A DNA stretch of 64,000 nucleotides from Massilia terrae. GTDB taxonomy: Bacteria; Pseudomonadota; Gammaproteobacteria; Burkholderiales; Burkholderiaceae_D. The translations under genes were made by a program, and so were the position numbers. The notes under the pieces were generated by a model. That model saw nothing but the letters and a program-made list of their open reading frames with translations. It did no database searches and was not told the DNA's origin. The stretch lies in NCBI RefSeq assembly GCF_024753145.1, contig NZ_JANUGU010000007.1:62001-126000 (forward strand). The letters run 5' to 3'. The stretch's first letter is position 1; each line of letters starts with the position of its first letter. Positions 1 through 8,434 of the stretch are shown piece by piece.

Positions 1-421
1 CGCGTTCCAGCGTCAGGCCGAGGTGCTTGCCGGCGGCCGGATTGCACCATTCGAGCTGCAGCACGTCGTCCATGATGGCGACGCCTTCCGGCAGCATCTG
101 CATCGCCTGGCGGAAGCGCGCCAGCCATTCGGCCAGGTCGGCCTGGTTGCGCTCGTCGTCGCGGCGGATGCGGTACAGGCGGGCGAAGACCTCGGTCCAC
201 GAGCCCCAGCCATCGGGCAGCTTGCCGCTCTGCGGATCGGCCAGCCATTCGTCGAGCTTGGACAGGTAGAACAGCTGGGCCACCAGCATGCCCAGCACGA
301 TCAGCAGCGCCAGCAGCAGCGCCTGGATCGGACCGGCCATCCACCAGACCACGCTGGCCGCAAGGAACACCAGGACCAGGCGCAGGAGCGCTGGAACCCA
401 GAACAGCAGTTTTGGATTCAT
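1..421 (-). CDS. phoR: Phosphate regulon sensor histidine kinase PhoR (N-terminal part)
   Basis: This is the first 140 codons of a gene read leftward off the window edge. It starts with ATG at 419-421 (MNPKLLFWVPALLRLVLVF). The N terminus has two hydrophobic stretches making a membrane hairpin. They are followed by a linker rich in charged residues and the start of a PAS-like region with the motif GVAIMDDVLQLEWCNPAAG. This is the usual architecture of PhoR, the inner-membrane kinase that phosphorylates PhoB when phosphate is scarce and is held in check by PstSCAB and PhoU. It lies just downstream of phoB in the same direction, separated by 59 bases that hold a palindromic repeat. The catalytic domains lie outside the window, so the assignment rests on the N terminus and the context. 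Confidence 0.9.
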   Translation of the reverse strand, partial: MNPKLLFWVPALLRLVLVFLAASVVWWMAGPIQALLLALLIVLGMLVAQLFYLSKLDEWLADPQSGKLPDGWGSWTEVFARLYRIRRDDERNQADLAEWLARFRQAMQMLPEGVAIMDDVLQLEWCNPAAGKHLGLTLER

Positions 422-442
422 CGAGATTATTGTTATCGTCCC

Positions 443-472
443 CCGTCGTCCCCGCGCAGGCGGGGACGACGG
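443..472. repeat. Palindromic REP-like element between phoB and phoR
   Basis: A perfect inverted repeat with 13-base arms (CCGTCGTCCCCGC / GCGGGGACGACGG) and a 4-base loop sits between phoB and phoR. Nearly the same palindrome occurs at 47906-47934, and related ones at 23569-23596 and 10951-11046. In transcripts it would form a strong hairpin and could lower read-through into phoR, but no T-tract follows on the minus strand, so it is not a typical terminator. Confidence 0.75.
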
Positions 473-480
473 CTTATAGG

Positions 481-1173
481 CTAGTTTCGTTTTTCCGACA
501 GCATATACCCAACGCTGCGCACCGTCCGGATCAGCCGGTCCGCCGGCCCCAGCGCCTTGCGCAGGCGGCCGACGTGCACGTCCACCGTGCGCTCTTCGAT
601 GACGGCGTGGTCGCCCCACACCTTGTCGAGCAGCTGGGCGCGCGAGAACACGCGCTCCTGGTGCGCCATCAGGTACTTGAGCAGCTTGTACTCGGCATTG
701 CCGATGTCGATCTCCTTGCCGTCCACTTGCACCGTGCAGCTGCCCGGATCGAGCACGATCGGCCCGGCCTGCAGCGGCGCGTCGCCCACGTGCGGGCTCT
801 TGCGGCGCAGCAGCGCACGCGAGCGCGCCAGCAGCTCGCGCGGCGAGAACGGTTTGGTGACGTAGTCGTCGGCGCCGGTCTCCAGCCCCGCGACCTTGTC
901 TTCTTCCATGCTCTTCGCCGTCAGCATGATGACCGGGATGTCCTTGAAGTCGCGGTCGGCGCGGATCTTGCCCAGCAGGCGCAGGCCGCTCTGGTCCGGC
1001 AGCATCCAGTCGAGCAGCAGCAGGTCCGGGCGGCCGCGCGTGATCGTGTCCCAGGCGCTGGCGACGTCGCCCGCGTGGACCACTTCCCAGCCGGCTTCAC
1101 GCAGCGAATACTTCACCAGCTCGACGATGGCCGGCTCGTCTTCGACGATCAGGACCCGGGTCGGGTTAGCCAT
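481..1173 (-). CDS. phoB: Phosphate regulon response regulator PhoB
   Basis: A 230-residue OmpR-family response regulator. The receiver domain covers about residues 5-120, with acidic pocket ED(E) at 11-13, phosphoacceptor Asp55 in LLLLDWMLP, and the conserved Lys in YVTKPFSP. The C-terminal winged helix (about 130-225) includes ERTVDVHVGRLRKAL, a near-identical match to the PhoB recognition helix. Phospho-PhoB binds Pho boxes such as the one upstream of pstS. The ATG at 1171-1173 overlaps the end of phoU by 8 bases, so translation is probably coupled. In this lineage phoB and phoR sit at the end of the pst operon rather than in a separate operon. Confidence 0.97.
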   Translation of the reverse strand: MANPTRVLIVEDEPAIVELVKYSLREAGWEVVHAGDVASAWDTITRGRPDLLLLDWMLPDQSGLRLLGKIRADRDFKDIPVIMLTAKSMEEDKVAGLETGADDYVTKPFSPRELLARSRALLRRKSPHVGDAPLQAGPIVLDPGSCTVQVDGKEIDIGNAEYKLLKYLMAHQERVFSRAQLLDKVWGDHAVIEERTVDVHVGRLRKALGPADRLIRTVRSVGYMLSEKRN

Positions 1174-1876
1174 TTGCGGTCTCGCTGCCGGCGCCCGGCT
1201 TGGCCATGTGGCGGATGTCCCTGCCCTCGACCACGTAGATCACGTACTCGGCGATGTTCTTGGCGTGGTCGCCGATGCGCTCGATGGCCTTGGCCACCCA
1301 CAGCGTGTCCAGCGCCGACGAGATCGTGCGCGGGTCTTCCATCATGAAGGTGATCAGGTTGCGCAGCACCGAGCGGAACTCGTGGTCCACCACTTCGTCG
1401 GCCGCGATCAGTTGCAGCGCCTGGGCGCCGTCGAGGCGGGCGAAGGCGTCGAGCGCGTCGTGCAGCTGGTCCGAGGCGGCGCGCGCGATGGTGCGCACCA
1501 TGTCGTAGTGGGCGAAGCCGATGCTGCCGCGCGCGTGCAGGCTCTTGGAGGTGCGCGCGATCTTGGTCGCCTCGTCGCCGATGCGTTCGAGGTCGGTGAT
1601 CACCTTGATGGTCGCCATCACGGTGCGCAGGTCGTTGGCGGCCGGCTGGCGGCGCACGATCAGGTGGCTGCAGGCGTCGTCCAGCTGCACTTCCAGCTGG
1701 TTGACCGCGTGGTCGTCGGCCATCACCTTGTCGGCCTTGGCCGCATCGCCCACCTTGAAGCAGTTGATCGCTTCCTCGTACTGGGTCTCGACCATGCCGC
1801 CCATCAGCAGGACCTTGGAGCGGATCGCTTCCAGCTCCTGGTCGTACTGTTTGGATGAGTGGTGCTCGCCTATCAT
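1166..1876 (-). CDS. phoU: Phosphate transport system regulator PhoU
   Basis: A 236-residue, all-helical protein with the two tandem PhoU repeats. Each carries a metal-binding type motif (DLERIGDEATKIA near residue 115, AIERIGDHAKNIAEYV near 210). PhoU links the PstSCAB transporter to PhoR and is needed to switch off the Pho regulon when phosphate is plentiful. The ATG at 1874-1876 is preceded by GGAGAAAGAG, a good ribosome binding site. The gene lies 23 bases after pstB and overlaps phoB by 8 bases, inside one transcription unit. Confidence 0.97.
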   Translation of the reverse strand: MIGEHHSSKQYDQELEAIRSKVLLMGGMVETQYEEAINCFKVGDAAKADKVMADDHAVNQLEVQLDDACSHLIVRRQPAANDLRTVMATIKVITDLERIGDEATKIARTSKSLHARGSIGFAHYDMVRTIARAASDQLHDALDAFARLDGAQALQLIAADEVVDHEFRSVLRNLITFMMEDPRTISSALDTLWVAKAIERIGDHAKNIAEYVIYVVEGRDIRHMAKPGAGSETANG

Positions 1877-1899
1877 CTCTTTCTCCGTTCTGTTCTTAT

Positions 1900-2709
1900 T
1901 CAGCCGAAACGGCCGGTAATGTAGTCCTGCGTCTGCTTGCGGGCCGGGTTCATGAACAGCTGGTCGGTCTCGCCGAATTCCACCAGTTCGCCCAGGTACA
2001 TGTAGGCAGTGTAGTCCGAACACCGCGCCGCCTGTTGCATATTGTGGGTGACGATGGTGATCGTGTAGTCCTGTTTCAGCTCGCTGATCAGTTCCTCGAT
2101 CTTGGCCGTGGAGATCGGGTCCAGCGCCGAGGTCGGCTCGTCGAGCAGCAGCACGTCCGGCTTGACCGCCACGCCGCGCGCGATGCACAGGCGCTGCTGC
2201 TGGCCACCCGACAGCGACAGGCCGCTCTTGTTCAGCTTGTCCTTGGCCTCTTCCCACAGCGCCGCCTTCTTCAAGGCCCATTCGACGCGCTCGTCCATCT
2301 CGCCCTTGGACAGGTTCTCGTACAGGCGCACGCCGAACGCGATATTGTCGTAGATCGACATCGGGAACGGGGTCGGCTTCTGGAACACCATGCCGACCTT
2401 GGCGCGCAGCATGTTCACGTCCAGGCCCGGGTCGAGGATGTTGCGGCCGCGGTAGATGATGCTGCCCTCGGCGCGCTGGCCCGGGTACAGGTCGTACATG
2501 CGGTTCAGGGTGCGCAGCAGGGTCGACTTGCCGCAGCCGGACGGGCCGATGAAGGCCGTCACCTGCTTGTCGTGGATGTCGAGGCTGACGTTCTTCAGGC
2601 TCTGCGTCTTCCCGTAGAAGAAGTTCAGGCCGGAGATCTCGATCGTCTTCATCTTCTCTTCCGCGAGGATCGGGGGGGACATGGTCTGGTTCATCAAATC
2701 GTTCTTCAT
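1900..2709 (-). CDS. pstB: Phosphate ABC transporter ATP-binding protein PstB
   Basis: A 269-residue ABC ATPase. It has Walker [10 protein letters not shown], signature [14 protein letters not shown], Walker [14 protein letters not shown] and the switch histidine in VTHNMQQA, plus the PstB-typical [14 protein letters not shown] block. It energises phosphate uptake through PstA/PstC. The ATG at 2709 follows the pstA stop by 3 bases. In-frame ATG codons 6, 10 and 20 are alternatives; the first 20 residues are outside the conserved ABC core, so the true start is uncertain. Confidence 0.97.
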   Translation of the reverse strand: MKNDLMNQTMSPPILAEEKMKTIEISGLNFFYGKTQSLKNVSLDIHDKQVTAFIGPSGCGKSTLLRTLNRMYDLYPGQRAEGSIIYRGRNILDPGLDVNMLRAKVGMVFQKPTPFPMSIYDNIAFGVRLYENLSKGEMDERVEWALKKAALWEEAKDKLNKSGLSLSGGQQQRLCIARGVAVKPDVLLLDEPTSALDPISTAKIEELISELKQDYTITIVTHNMQQAARCSDYTAYMYLGELVEFGETDQLFMNPARKQTQDYITGRFG

Positions 2710-2712
2710 GGT

Positions 2713-3570
2713 TTAGCGCGGCGCCTTCTGGCTGAAGACGGTGCGGGAGAGGATATTCAGCAGCAGCACGCTGAAGGTCAGCAGCAAGGCGCCGCCCCAG
2801 GCCAGCGCGCGCCAGTCGTCGTACGGGCTCATCGCGAAGTGGTAGATCACGTCCGGCAGGCTCGACATCGGCGCATTCATATTGGTGCTGTAGAACTGGT
2901 TGCCCAGCGCGGTGAACAGCAGCGGCGCGGTTTCGCCGGACACCCGGGCCACCGCCAGCAGCACGCCGGTGATCACGCCCGCCTTCACGGCGCGCAGGCG
3001 CACCAGCATCGCCACCTTCCAGCGCGGGGCGCCGAGGGCGAAGGCGGCTTCCAGCAGGCTGCTCGGCACCAGGCGCAGCATATTGTCGGTGGTGCGCACC
3101 ACCACCGGGATCGCGATCAGCGACAGCGCGATCGAGCCCGCATAGCCGGCGTAGTGCTTGACGTTGGCGACATAGATCGCGTACACGAACAGGCCGATCA
3201 CGATCGAAGGCGCCGACAGCATGATGTCGGTCACGAAGCGGGTCACCTGGCCGAATTTGTTGCGGTCGCCATACTCGGCGAGATAGATGCCGGCCAGCAC
3301 GCCGATCGGGGTGCTGACCAGGGTCGACAGGCCGACCATCAGCAGCGTGCCGACGATCGCGTTGCGCAGGCCGCCCGCCTCGCCCGGCGGCGGGATGTCG
3401 TGGGTGAACAGCGCCGGGCTCAGGGCTGACACGCCATTGATCAGCAGCGTGGCCAGGATCCACAGCAGGAAGCCGAGGCCGACCGCCATCGCCAGCACCG
3501 ACAGGCCGATGCCGATGCGGTGCGCCAGCAGGCGGCGCCGGTAGACGGGGTTCTTGGCGGCGTCGATCAT
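2713..3570 (-). CDS. pstA: Phosphate ABC transporter permease PstA
   Basis: A 285-residue inner-membrane permease with about six hydrophobic segments. The binding-protein-dependent permease domain includes the EAA-type loop near residue 175 ([20 protein letters not shown]), which docks onto PstB. It forms the channel with PstC. Its ATG overlaps the pstC stop in an ATGA arrangement (3567-3570), which implies translational coupling and equal synthesis of the two permeases. Confidence 0.97.
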   Translation of the reverse strand: MIDAAKNPVYRRRLLAHRIGIGLSVLAMAVGLGFLLWILATLLINGVSALSPALFTHDIPPPGEAGGLRNAIVGTLLMVGLSTLVSTPIGVLAGIYLAEYGDRNKFGQVTRFVTDIMLSAPSIVIGLFVYAIYVANVKHYAGYAGSIALSLIAIPVVVRTTDNMLRLVPSSLLEAAFALGAPRWKVAMLVRLRAVKAGVITGVLLAVARVSGETAPLLFTALGNQFYSTNMNAPMSSLPDVIYHFAMSPYDDWRALAWGGALLLTFSVLLLNILSRTVFSQKAPR

Positions 3571-4580
3571 TTCACGCCTTCCTTGCGGGACATGCCCAGC
3601 AACATCAGTTTTGCGGCAGACAGCACGATGAAGGTAATTGCGAACAGGATAAGGGCCAGCGCGAACAGCGAGGCCGTGTGCAGGCCGACCGCTTCGCCGA
3701 ATTCATTGGCCAGGGTCGAGGAAATCGACGAGCCCGGGCCCAGCAGCGACCACGACAGCTCGTTGGCGTTGCCGATCACGAAGGTCACGGCCATGGTCTC
3801 GCCCAGGGCGCGGCCCAGGCCCAGCATCACGCCGCCGACCACGCCGTTGCGGGTGTAGGGCAGCACGATCTTGCGCACCACTTCCCAGCGGGTGCAGCCG
3901 AGGCCGTAGGCCGATTCCTTGAGCACGGCCGGCACGATCTCGAACACGTCCCGCATCACCGAGGAGATGAAGGGGATGATCATCACGGCCAGGATCACGC
4001 CGGCGGTGAGGATGCCGACGCCCATGATCGGGCCCTGGAACAGCGGCCCGACGAAGGGCAGCTGGCCCAGCGTGCCCTTGAGGACGGGCTCGATGTGGTC
4101 GGCGAACAGGGGCGCGAACACGAACAGGCCCCACATGCCGTAGATGATCGACGGCACGCCGGCCAGCAGTTCGACCGCGGTCCCCAGCGGGCGGCGCAGC
4201 CACACCGGGCAGATCTCGGTCAGGAACAGGGCGATGCCGAAGCTGACCGGGAAGGCGATCAGCAAGGCGATGACCGAGGTCGACAGCGTGCCCCAGATCG
4301 CGATGCGGGCGCCGAACAGCTCGTTGGTCGGGTCCCACTCGCTGGAGGTGATGAAGCCGGGGCCGAACTGCTTGAAGGCCGGCCAGGCATCCATCGCCAG
4401 CGAGACGATGATGCCGACCAGCGCCGCCAGCACGACGGCGGCGAACAGCAGGGTCAGCTTGTGGAACAGGAAATCCTGGATGCGCTGCTTGCGCATGGTA
4501 TTGCGGAGTGCGGCCTCTTCGGCGTGGGCGAGCCCGGAGGCGGCCTGCTGGGACATCGCGACTGGCGGTCGTGCGCTCAT
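3567..4580 (-). CDS. pstC: Phosphate ABC transporter permease PstC
   Basis: A 337-residue permease with a cytoplasmic N-terminal extension of about 45 residues, then about six membrane segments. The EAA loop appears as [21 protein letters not shown]. It is the partner of PstA in the phosphate channel. I chose the ATG at 4578-4580 ([15 protein letters not shown]); the ATG eight codons later (4556) is also possible, and neither has a strong ribosome binding site. Its stop overlaps the pstA start by 4 bases. Confidence 0.95.
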   Translation of the reverse strand: MSARPPVAMSQQAASGLAHAEEAALRNTMRKQRIQDFLFHKLTLLFAAVVLAALVGIIVSLAMDAWPAFKQFGPGFITSSEWDPTNELFGARIAIWGTLSTSVIALLIAFPVSFGIALFLTEICPVWLRRPLGTAVELLAGVPSIIYGMWGLFVFAPLFADHIEPVLKGTLGQLPFVGPLFQGPIMGVGILTAGVILAVMIIPFISSVMRDVFEIVPAVLKESAYGLGCTRWEVVRKIVLPYTRNGVVGGVMLGLGRALGETMAVTFVIGNANELSWSLLGPGSSISSTLANEFGEAVGLHTASLFALALILFAITFIVLSAAKLMLLGMSRKEGVK

Positions 4581-4623
4581 ATTGTATGGTGACTCGTTAC
4601 TAGTGAAGCGCGGTCGGCACGAA

Positions 4624-4656
4624 GCCCGCCACGCGCCGTGAGGCCGCATGGCGGGC
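4624..4656 (-). other. Stem-loop between pstS and pstC
   Basis: The 103-base gap between pstS and pstC holds an inverted repeat with perfect 8-base arms (GCCCGCCA / TGGCGGGC) around a GC-rich loop that can pair further. No T-tract follows, so it is unlikely to be a full terminator. In transport operons such hairpins often protect the binding-protein message or reduce downstream transcription. This would fit the need for more PstS than permease, but that role is inferred. Confidence 0.5.
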
Positions 4657-4683
4657 ACACCTGCTGCCCGCGCCCGTGCGCCA

Positions 4684-5721
4684 TTACCAGATGGCCTTGC
4701 CCGATGCGTCCTTCAGGTTGGCCTTCCAGCCGTCCTCGACCAGCTTGGTGACGTTGGCCGGCATCGGCACATAGTCCAGCTCGCCGGCGGAAGCGCCGCC
4801 GTTCTTGTAGGCCCAGTCAAAGAATTTCAGCACTTCCTTGGTGCGGGCGGCGTCGCCCACCTTGTGCAGCAGGATATACGATGCGCCGGTGATCGGCCAG
4901 GCGGCCTTGCCCGGCTGGTCGGTCAGCACCACGGCCATGCCGGGGGCCTTGGCCCAGTCGGCGTTGGCGGCGGCGGCCTTGAAGGCGTCGTCGCCCGGCT
5001 GCAGGAACACGCCGTCCTTGTTCTTCAGCTGGGTGTGGGTCATGCGGTTTTTCTTGGCGTAGGCCCATTCGACGTAGCCGATGCCGCCCTTGATGCGCTG
5101 CACGTTGGCGGCCACGCCCTCGTTGCCCTTGCCGCCCACGCCGGTGGCCCACTTGACCGCGGTGCCGGCGCCGATCTTGCTCTTGAACTCGGGGCTTTCC
5201 TTGGACAGGTAGTCGGTGAACAGGAAGGAGGTGCCCGAGCCGTCCGCGCGGTGCACGACGGTGATGTCCTCGGCCGGCAGCTTGACGCCCGGGTTCAGGG
5301 CGGCGATTTCCTGCGCGTTCCACTTGGTGATCTTGCCGAGGAAGATGTCGGCCAGCACCGGGCCGGACAGCTTGAGCTGGCCGGCGGCCACGCCCGGCAG
5401 GTTGACGATCGTGACCACGCCGCCCATGATGGCCGGGAACTGGTACAGGCCTTCCTTGGCCAGCTCATCGGCCGGCAGCGGCATGTCGGAAGCGCCGAAA
5501 TCGACGGTCTTGGCCTTGATCTGCTTGATGCCGGCGCCGGAGCCGACCGAAGCGTAATTCAGGCCGGTGCCGGTGGCTTTCTTGTACAGCTCGGCCCATT
5601 TGGCGTAGATCGGGTACGGGAAGGTCGCGCCGGCCCCAGTGATGTCGGCGGCAAGGACGTTGGCGGCGGCCATGGTGGTGGCGGCGGCGGCGATCGAAAC
5701 GAACAGCTGCTTCATGCGCAT
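4684..5721 (-). CDS. pstS: Periplasmic phosphate-binding protein PstS
   Basis: A 345-residue secreted protein. It has a signal peptide ([19 protein letters not shown], cleavage near VLA-AD), then the mature start [18 protein letters not shown]. Phosphate-contact motifs include [15 protein letters not shown] and [16 protein letters not shown]. It captures phosphate in the periplasm for PstCAB. The ATG at 5719-5721 follows AAGGGGAA, a good ribosome binding site; an in-frame upstream extension to 5865 would run through the promoter and is rejected. It is the first gene of the operon, directly downstream of the Pho box. Confidence 0.98.
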   Translation of the reverse strand: MRMKQLFVSIAAAATTMAAANVLAADITGAGATFPYPIYAKWAELYKKATGTGLNYASVGSGAGIKQIKAKTVDFGASDMPLPADELAKEGLYQFPAIMGGVVTIVNLPGVAAGQLKLSGPVLADIFLGKITKWNAQEIAALNPGVKLPAEDITVVHRADGSGTSFLFTDYLSKESPEFKSKIGAGTAVKWATGVGGKGNEGVAANVQRIKGGIGYVEWAYAKKNRMTHTQLKNKDGVFLQPGDDAFKAAAANADWAKAPGMAVVLTDQPGKAAWPITGASYILLHKVGDAARTKEVLKFFDWAYKNGGASAGELDYVPMPANVTKLVEDGWKANLKDASGKAIW

Positions 5722-5758
5722 GGAATTCCCCTTATGTGGCACGATTTTGATGGCTGGA

Positions 5759-5791
5759 AGTCTACTGGCGAAATATGACAGGTTTATGACA
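5759..5791 (-). promoter_or_regulatory. Pho box and -10 of the pst operon
   Basis: On the minus strand, 5791-5773 reads TGTCATAAACCTGTCATAT, two TGTCA half-sites 11 bases apart. This is an almost perfect match to the PhoB box (CTGTCATAWAWCTGTCAY). Eight bases downstream lies TAGACT at 5764-5759, a plausible -10. PhoB promoters use the box in place of a -35. It faces pstS and predicts induction of the operon, including phoB-phoR, under phosphate starvation. Confidence 0.9.
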
Positions 5792-5866
5792 CGAACCCGG
5801 CGATGCGTCATCTTGGACCTGTCCAGCCACGCTTGCCGCACGTTTGCCCCAACGCAGGAGAACAAT

Positions 5867-6325
5867 ATGGAACTGATCTTGTGGCGCCACGCCGATGCCG
5901 AGGAAGGATCGCCGGACCGCCTGCGCGAACTGACCGCGCTCGGTCACAAACAGGCCGGGCAGCTGGCGGACTGGCTGAACGTGCGGCTGCCCGAGCATTG
6001 CCGCATCCTGGCCAGCCCGGCGACCCGGGCCCAGCAGACGGTGGACAAGCTGGAGCGCGATTATGACGTGCTGGAAACGATCGGCCCCGCCGCCGATCCG
6101 TTGGCGGTCCTGAAGGCGGCCGCTTGGCCCGACGCCGGCCAGGCCGTTTTGGTGGTCGGGCACCAGCCGACCCTGGGGCGGCTGGCCTCGCTTTTACTGC
6201 TGGGCCGCCAGGTGGACCTGGACTTCGCGCGCGGCGCGGTCTGGTGGTTCGAACAGCGCGATCCAGCTGATGCATACACCCTGCGTCTCAAGGCGGTCAT
6301 GACGCCGGAAATGACCCTCAAATAA
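5867..6325 (+). CDS. sixA: Phosphohistidine phosphatase SixA
   Basis: A 152-residue histidine phosphatase of the phosphoglycerate-mutase fold. The catalytic RH motif is at residues 7-8 (LILWRHADAEE), with SPATRAQQT and the second histidine in VVGHQPTLGRL. It is short, as expected for SixA, and lacks a cap domain. SixA removes phosphate from phosphohistidine on Hpt or PTS-type proteins. The ATG at 5867 follows GCAGGAG closely. It is transcribed away from pstS from a shared 145-base region. Confidence 0.93.
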   Translation: MELILWRHADAEEGSPDRLRELTALGHKQAGQLADWLNVRLPEHCRILASPATRAQQTVDKLERDYDVLETIGPAADPLAVLKAAAWPDAGQAVLVVGHQPTLGRLASLLLLGRQVDLDFARGAVWWFEQRDPADAYTLRLKAVMTPEMTLK

Positions 6326-6452
6326 GTTGCACGGCAGGGCTTGCAAAACCGTAATTTTCGTCCTAGTCTGTAACTGTAAGGCGGACGGAAGAAAGGAGCG
6401 GTTCATTCATCCACCCAACAAGCGAGGGAATGCTGAAGAGCGTTTTATTGTT

Positions 6453-6566
6453 ATGAACGTAGTCGGACTAGCAATGCTTGGCGGCATGGTCGCCATGCTA
6501 TTTTATGAGCTGTACAGGGACTATCGGGAACGCGCCGAAGGTCTCCATGATCACTACCACGAGTAG
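6453..6566 (+). CDS. Possible 37-residue single-pass membrane protein
   Basis: ATG at 6453 opens a 37-codon frame: MNVVGLAMLGGMVAMLF followed by a charged tail ending HDHYHE. One hydrophobic helix with a histidine-rich cytoplasmic end looks like a real small membrane protein. The ribosome binding site is weak. The frame can be extended to 6327, but that part reads like untranslated sequence. A bidirectional terminator follows at 6597. I do not recognise a family. Confidence 0.4.
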   Translation: MNVVGLAMLGGMVAMLFYELYRDYRERAEGLHDHYHE

Positions 6567-6596
6567 TGACTTCTTCCGGGTCGCCCGGGATACACG

Positions 6597-6633
6597 AAAA
6601 ACGGCGGGGTCCTCGCTAGACACTCGCCGTTTT
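6597..6633. terminator. Bidirectional terminator between convergent genes
   Basis: Inverted repeat AAAACGGCG / CGCCGTTTT around an 18-base loop, with A-runs on one side and T-runs on the other. It can end transcripts from both sides: the small plus-strand frame at 6453-6566 and the minus-strand PilZ gene at 6651-6971. Confidence 0.7.
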
Positions 6634-6650
6634 CGCATCTGCAGCGTCCG

Positions 6651-6971
6651 TCAGCGCAGGTAGCGCGAAATCACCACCGAGGCGGACTGGTCGAGGTCCA
6701 TGAACTGCAGGCCGACCTTGAATTCACCCTGGCTGAAGATGCAGTACTGTGTCTTGACGCGCGCCGTCACCACGCTCGGCTGGCCTTCCATCAGCACGGT
6801 GAAGCGGACGTAGCCGGGGCGGCCGGCGTCGACTGGATCGGGGAAGTTAATGCCCAGGCCGTCCATGCCAACGTCGGTGGTACGGCCGGAATCGGTGCCC
6901 CTGCCATCAAGGGCCAGCAGGGCCTTGGTCTTGATGACCCTGCGAAGCGAATTCCGTTGCTCTACTGTCAC
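6651..6971 (-). CDS. PilZ-domain cyclic-di-GMP receptor protein
   Basis: A 106-residue protein made of one PilZ domain. The N-terminal arginine motif is RNSLRR (residues 6-11), and the second binding motif is TTDVGMDGLGI, which fits D/N-x-S-x-x-G except that glycine replaces serine. PilZ proteins bind cyclic-di-GMP and control motility, polysaccharide or other surface traits. The start is GTG at 6969-6971; no ATG lies in a sensible place. A strong promoter lies upstream at 7010-7038. The partner it acts on is unknown. Confidence 0.88.
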   Translation of the reverse strand: MTVEQRNSLRRVIKTKALLALDGRGTDSGRTTDVGMDGLGINFPDPVDAGRPGYVRFTVLMEGQPSVVTARVKTQYCIFSQGEFKVGLQFMDLDQSASVVISRYLR

Positions 6972-7009
6972 GATGTGTTACTCTTCTTACAACAACCATC
7001 AAACCGCTA

Positions 7010-7038
7010 ATTATATTGCCCTGTGCGATATTTTTGAA
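7010..7038 (-). promoter_or_regulatory. Sigma-70 type promoter for the PilZ gene
   Basis: On the minus strand there is TTCAAA (7038-7033), a 17-base spacer and a perfect TATAAT (7015-7010), 39 bases before the GTG start. The sequence around it is unusually AT-rich for this window. Confidence 0.6.
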
Positions 7039-7057
7039 GTCGACGTGGGTTGGGTGT

Positions 7058-8434
7058 TCAGTCCAGCTCGCGCAGCCGGTTGAAGGCTTCGTCGATTCGC
7101 TCGACCGGCACGATCCGCATCCCCTCCACCGCCTGCTTGGGCGCGTTCGCCTTCGGTATCACCGCAATCGAGAACCCCAGCTTGGCCGCTTCCCGCAAAC
7201 GCTCCTGCCCGCGCGGCGCCGGCCGGATCTCGCCGGCCAGGCCGACTTCCCCGAACACCACCAGCCCGCGCGGCAGTGGCTTGTTGCGCATCGAGGACTG
7301 GATCGCCAGCAGCACCGCCAGGTCGGCGGCCGGTTCGGCAATCTTGACCCCGCCGACCGCGTTGATGAACACATCCTGGTCGAACGCCGCCACCCCGGCA
7401 TGCCGGTGCAGCACCGCCAGCAGCATCGCCAGCCGGTTCTGCTCCAGCCCCACCGACAGCCTGCGCGCATTCGGCAAATGGCTGGCGTCGACCAGCGCCT
7501 GGATCTCGACCAGCAGCGGCCGCGTGCCCTCCTGCGTCACCATCACGCACGATCCCGGCACCTGGTTGTCATGCTGCGACAGGAACAGCGCCGACGGATT
7601 CGACACGCCCTTCAGGCCTTTTTCGGTCATGGCGAACACGCCCAACTCATTCACCGCGCCGAAGCGGTTCTTGATCGCGCGGACCAGCCGGAAGCTGGAT
7701 TGCGTGTCGCCTTCAAAATAGAGCACCGTGTCGACGATGTGTTCGAGCACGCGCGGCCCCGCCAGCGCGCCCTCCTTCGTCACGTGGCCGACCAGGATGA
7801 TCGTGATGCCGCTCTGCTTCGCGACCCGGGTCAGCTGGGCCGCGCACTCGCGCACCTGCGCCACCGAGCCGGGCGCGGAGCTGAGCGCGTCCGAATACAG
7901 GGTCTGGATCGAGTCGATCACCGCCACTTCCGGCTTGTGCTCGGCCAGCGTGCCGAGGATTTTCTCGAGCTGGATCTCGGCCTGCAGCTTCAGTTCGCGC
8001 GCATCCACCGCCAGCCGCTTGGCGCGCAGCGCGATCTGGGCGCCGGATTCCTCGCCGCTGACGTACAGCGTCTTGCGCACCTGCGAAATGCTCGATAGCG
8101 CCTGCAGCAGCAGGGTCGATTTGCCGATCCCCGGGTCGCCGCCGATCAGCACCACGCCGCCGGCCACCAGGCCGCCGCCCAGCACGCGGTCGAATTCCTC
8201 GATGCCGGTGCCAAAGCGCGGCACGTCGATCGCCTCGATGTCGGCCAGCGACAGCACCGGCGCGGTCTGCGCCAGGCTCTTGAACTGCGACTGCGACATG
8301 CGGTTGGCGCCGGGCGCCTCGACCACCGTCTCGGCCATCGTGTTCCAGGCCTTGCAGTCGCCGCATTGGCCGGTCCAGCGCGTGGCGGTCCCGCCGCACT
8401 CGCTGCAGACGAAGCTGGTGCGCGCCTTAGCCAT
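7058..8434 (-). CDS. radA: DNA repair protein RadA
   Basis: A 458-residue RecA-like ATPase of the RadA family. It starts with a four-cysteine zinc finger (CSECGG, CGDCKAW). Walker A is GDPGIGKST, Walker B is VAVIDSIQT, and the RadA-specific KNRFG motif is present. The C terminus is a Lon-like domain (VFINAVGGVKI, EVGLAGEIRPA). RadA promotes branch migration in recombination. The ATG overlaps the end of alr by 8 bases, so the two genes form an alr-radA unit. Confidence 0.97.
   Translation of the reverse strand: MAKARTSFVCSECGGTATRWTGQCGDCKAWNTMAETVVEAPGANRMSQSQFKSLAQTAPVLSLADIEAIDVPRFGTGIEEFDRVLGGGLVAGGVVLIGGDPGIGKSTLLLQALSSISQVRKTLYVSGEESGAQIALRAKRLAVDARELKLQAEIQLEKILGTLAEHKPEVAVIDSIQTLYSDALSSAPGSVAQVRECAAQLTRVAKQSGITIILVGHVTKEGALAGPRVLEHIVDTVLYFEGDTQSSFRLVRAIKNRFGAVNELGVFAMTEKGLKGVSNPSALFLSQHDNQVPGSCVMVTQEGTRPLLVEIQALVDASHLPNARRLSVGLEQNRLAMLLAVLHRHAGVAAFDQDVFINAVGGVKIAEPAADLAVLLAIQSSMRNKPLPRGLVVFGEVGLAGEIRPAPRGQERLREAAKLGFSIAVIPKANAPKQAVEGMRIVPVERIDEAFNRLRELD

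Noticed and set aside
1855-3429. A 524-codon plus-strand frame opposite the pst genes
   Set aside because: Antisense shadow with low-complexity His/Gln content; pstA, pstB and phoU are certain on the other strand.
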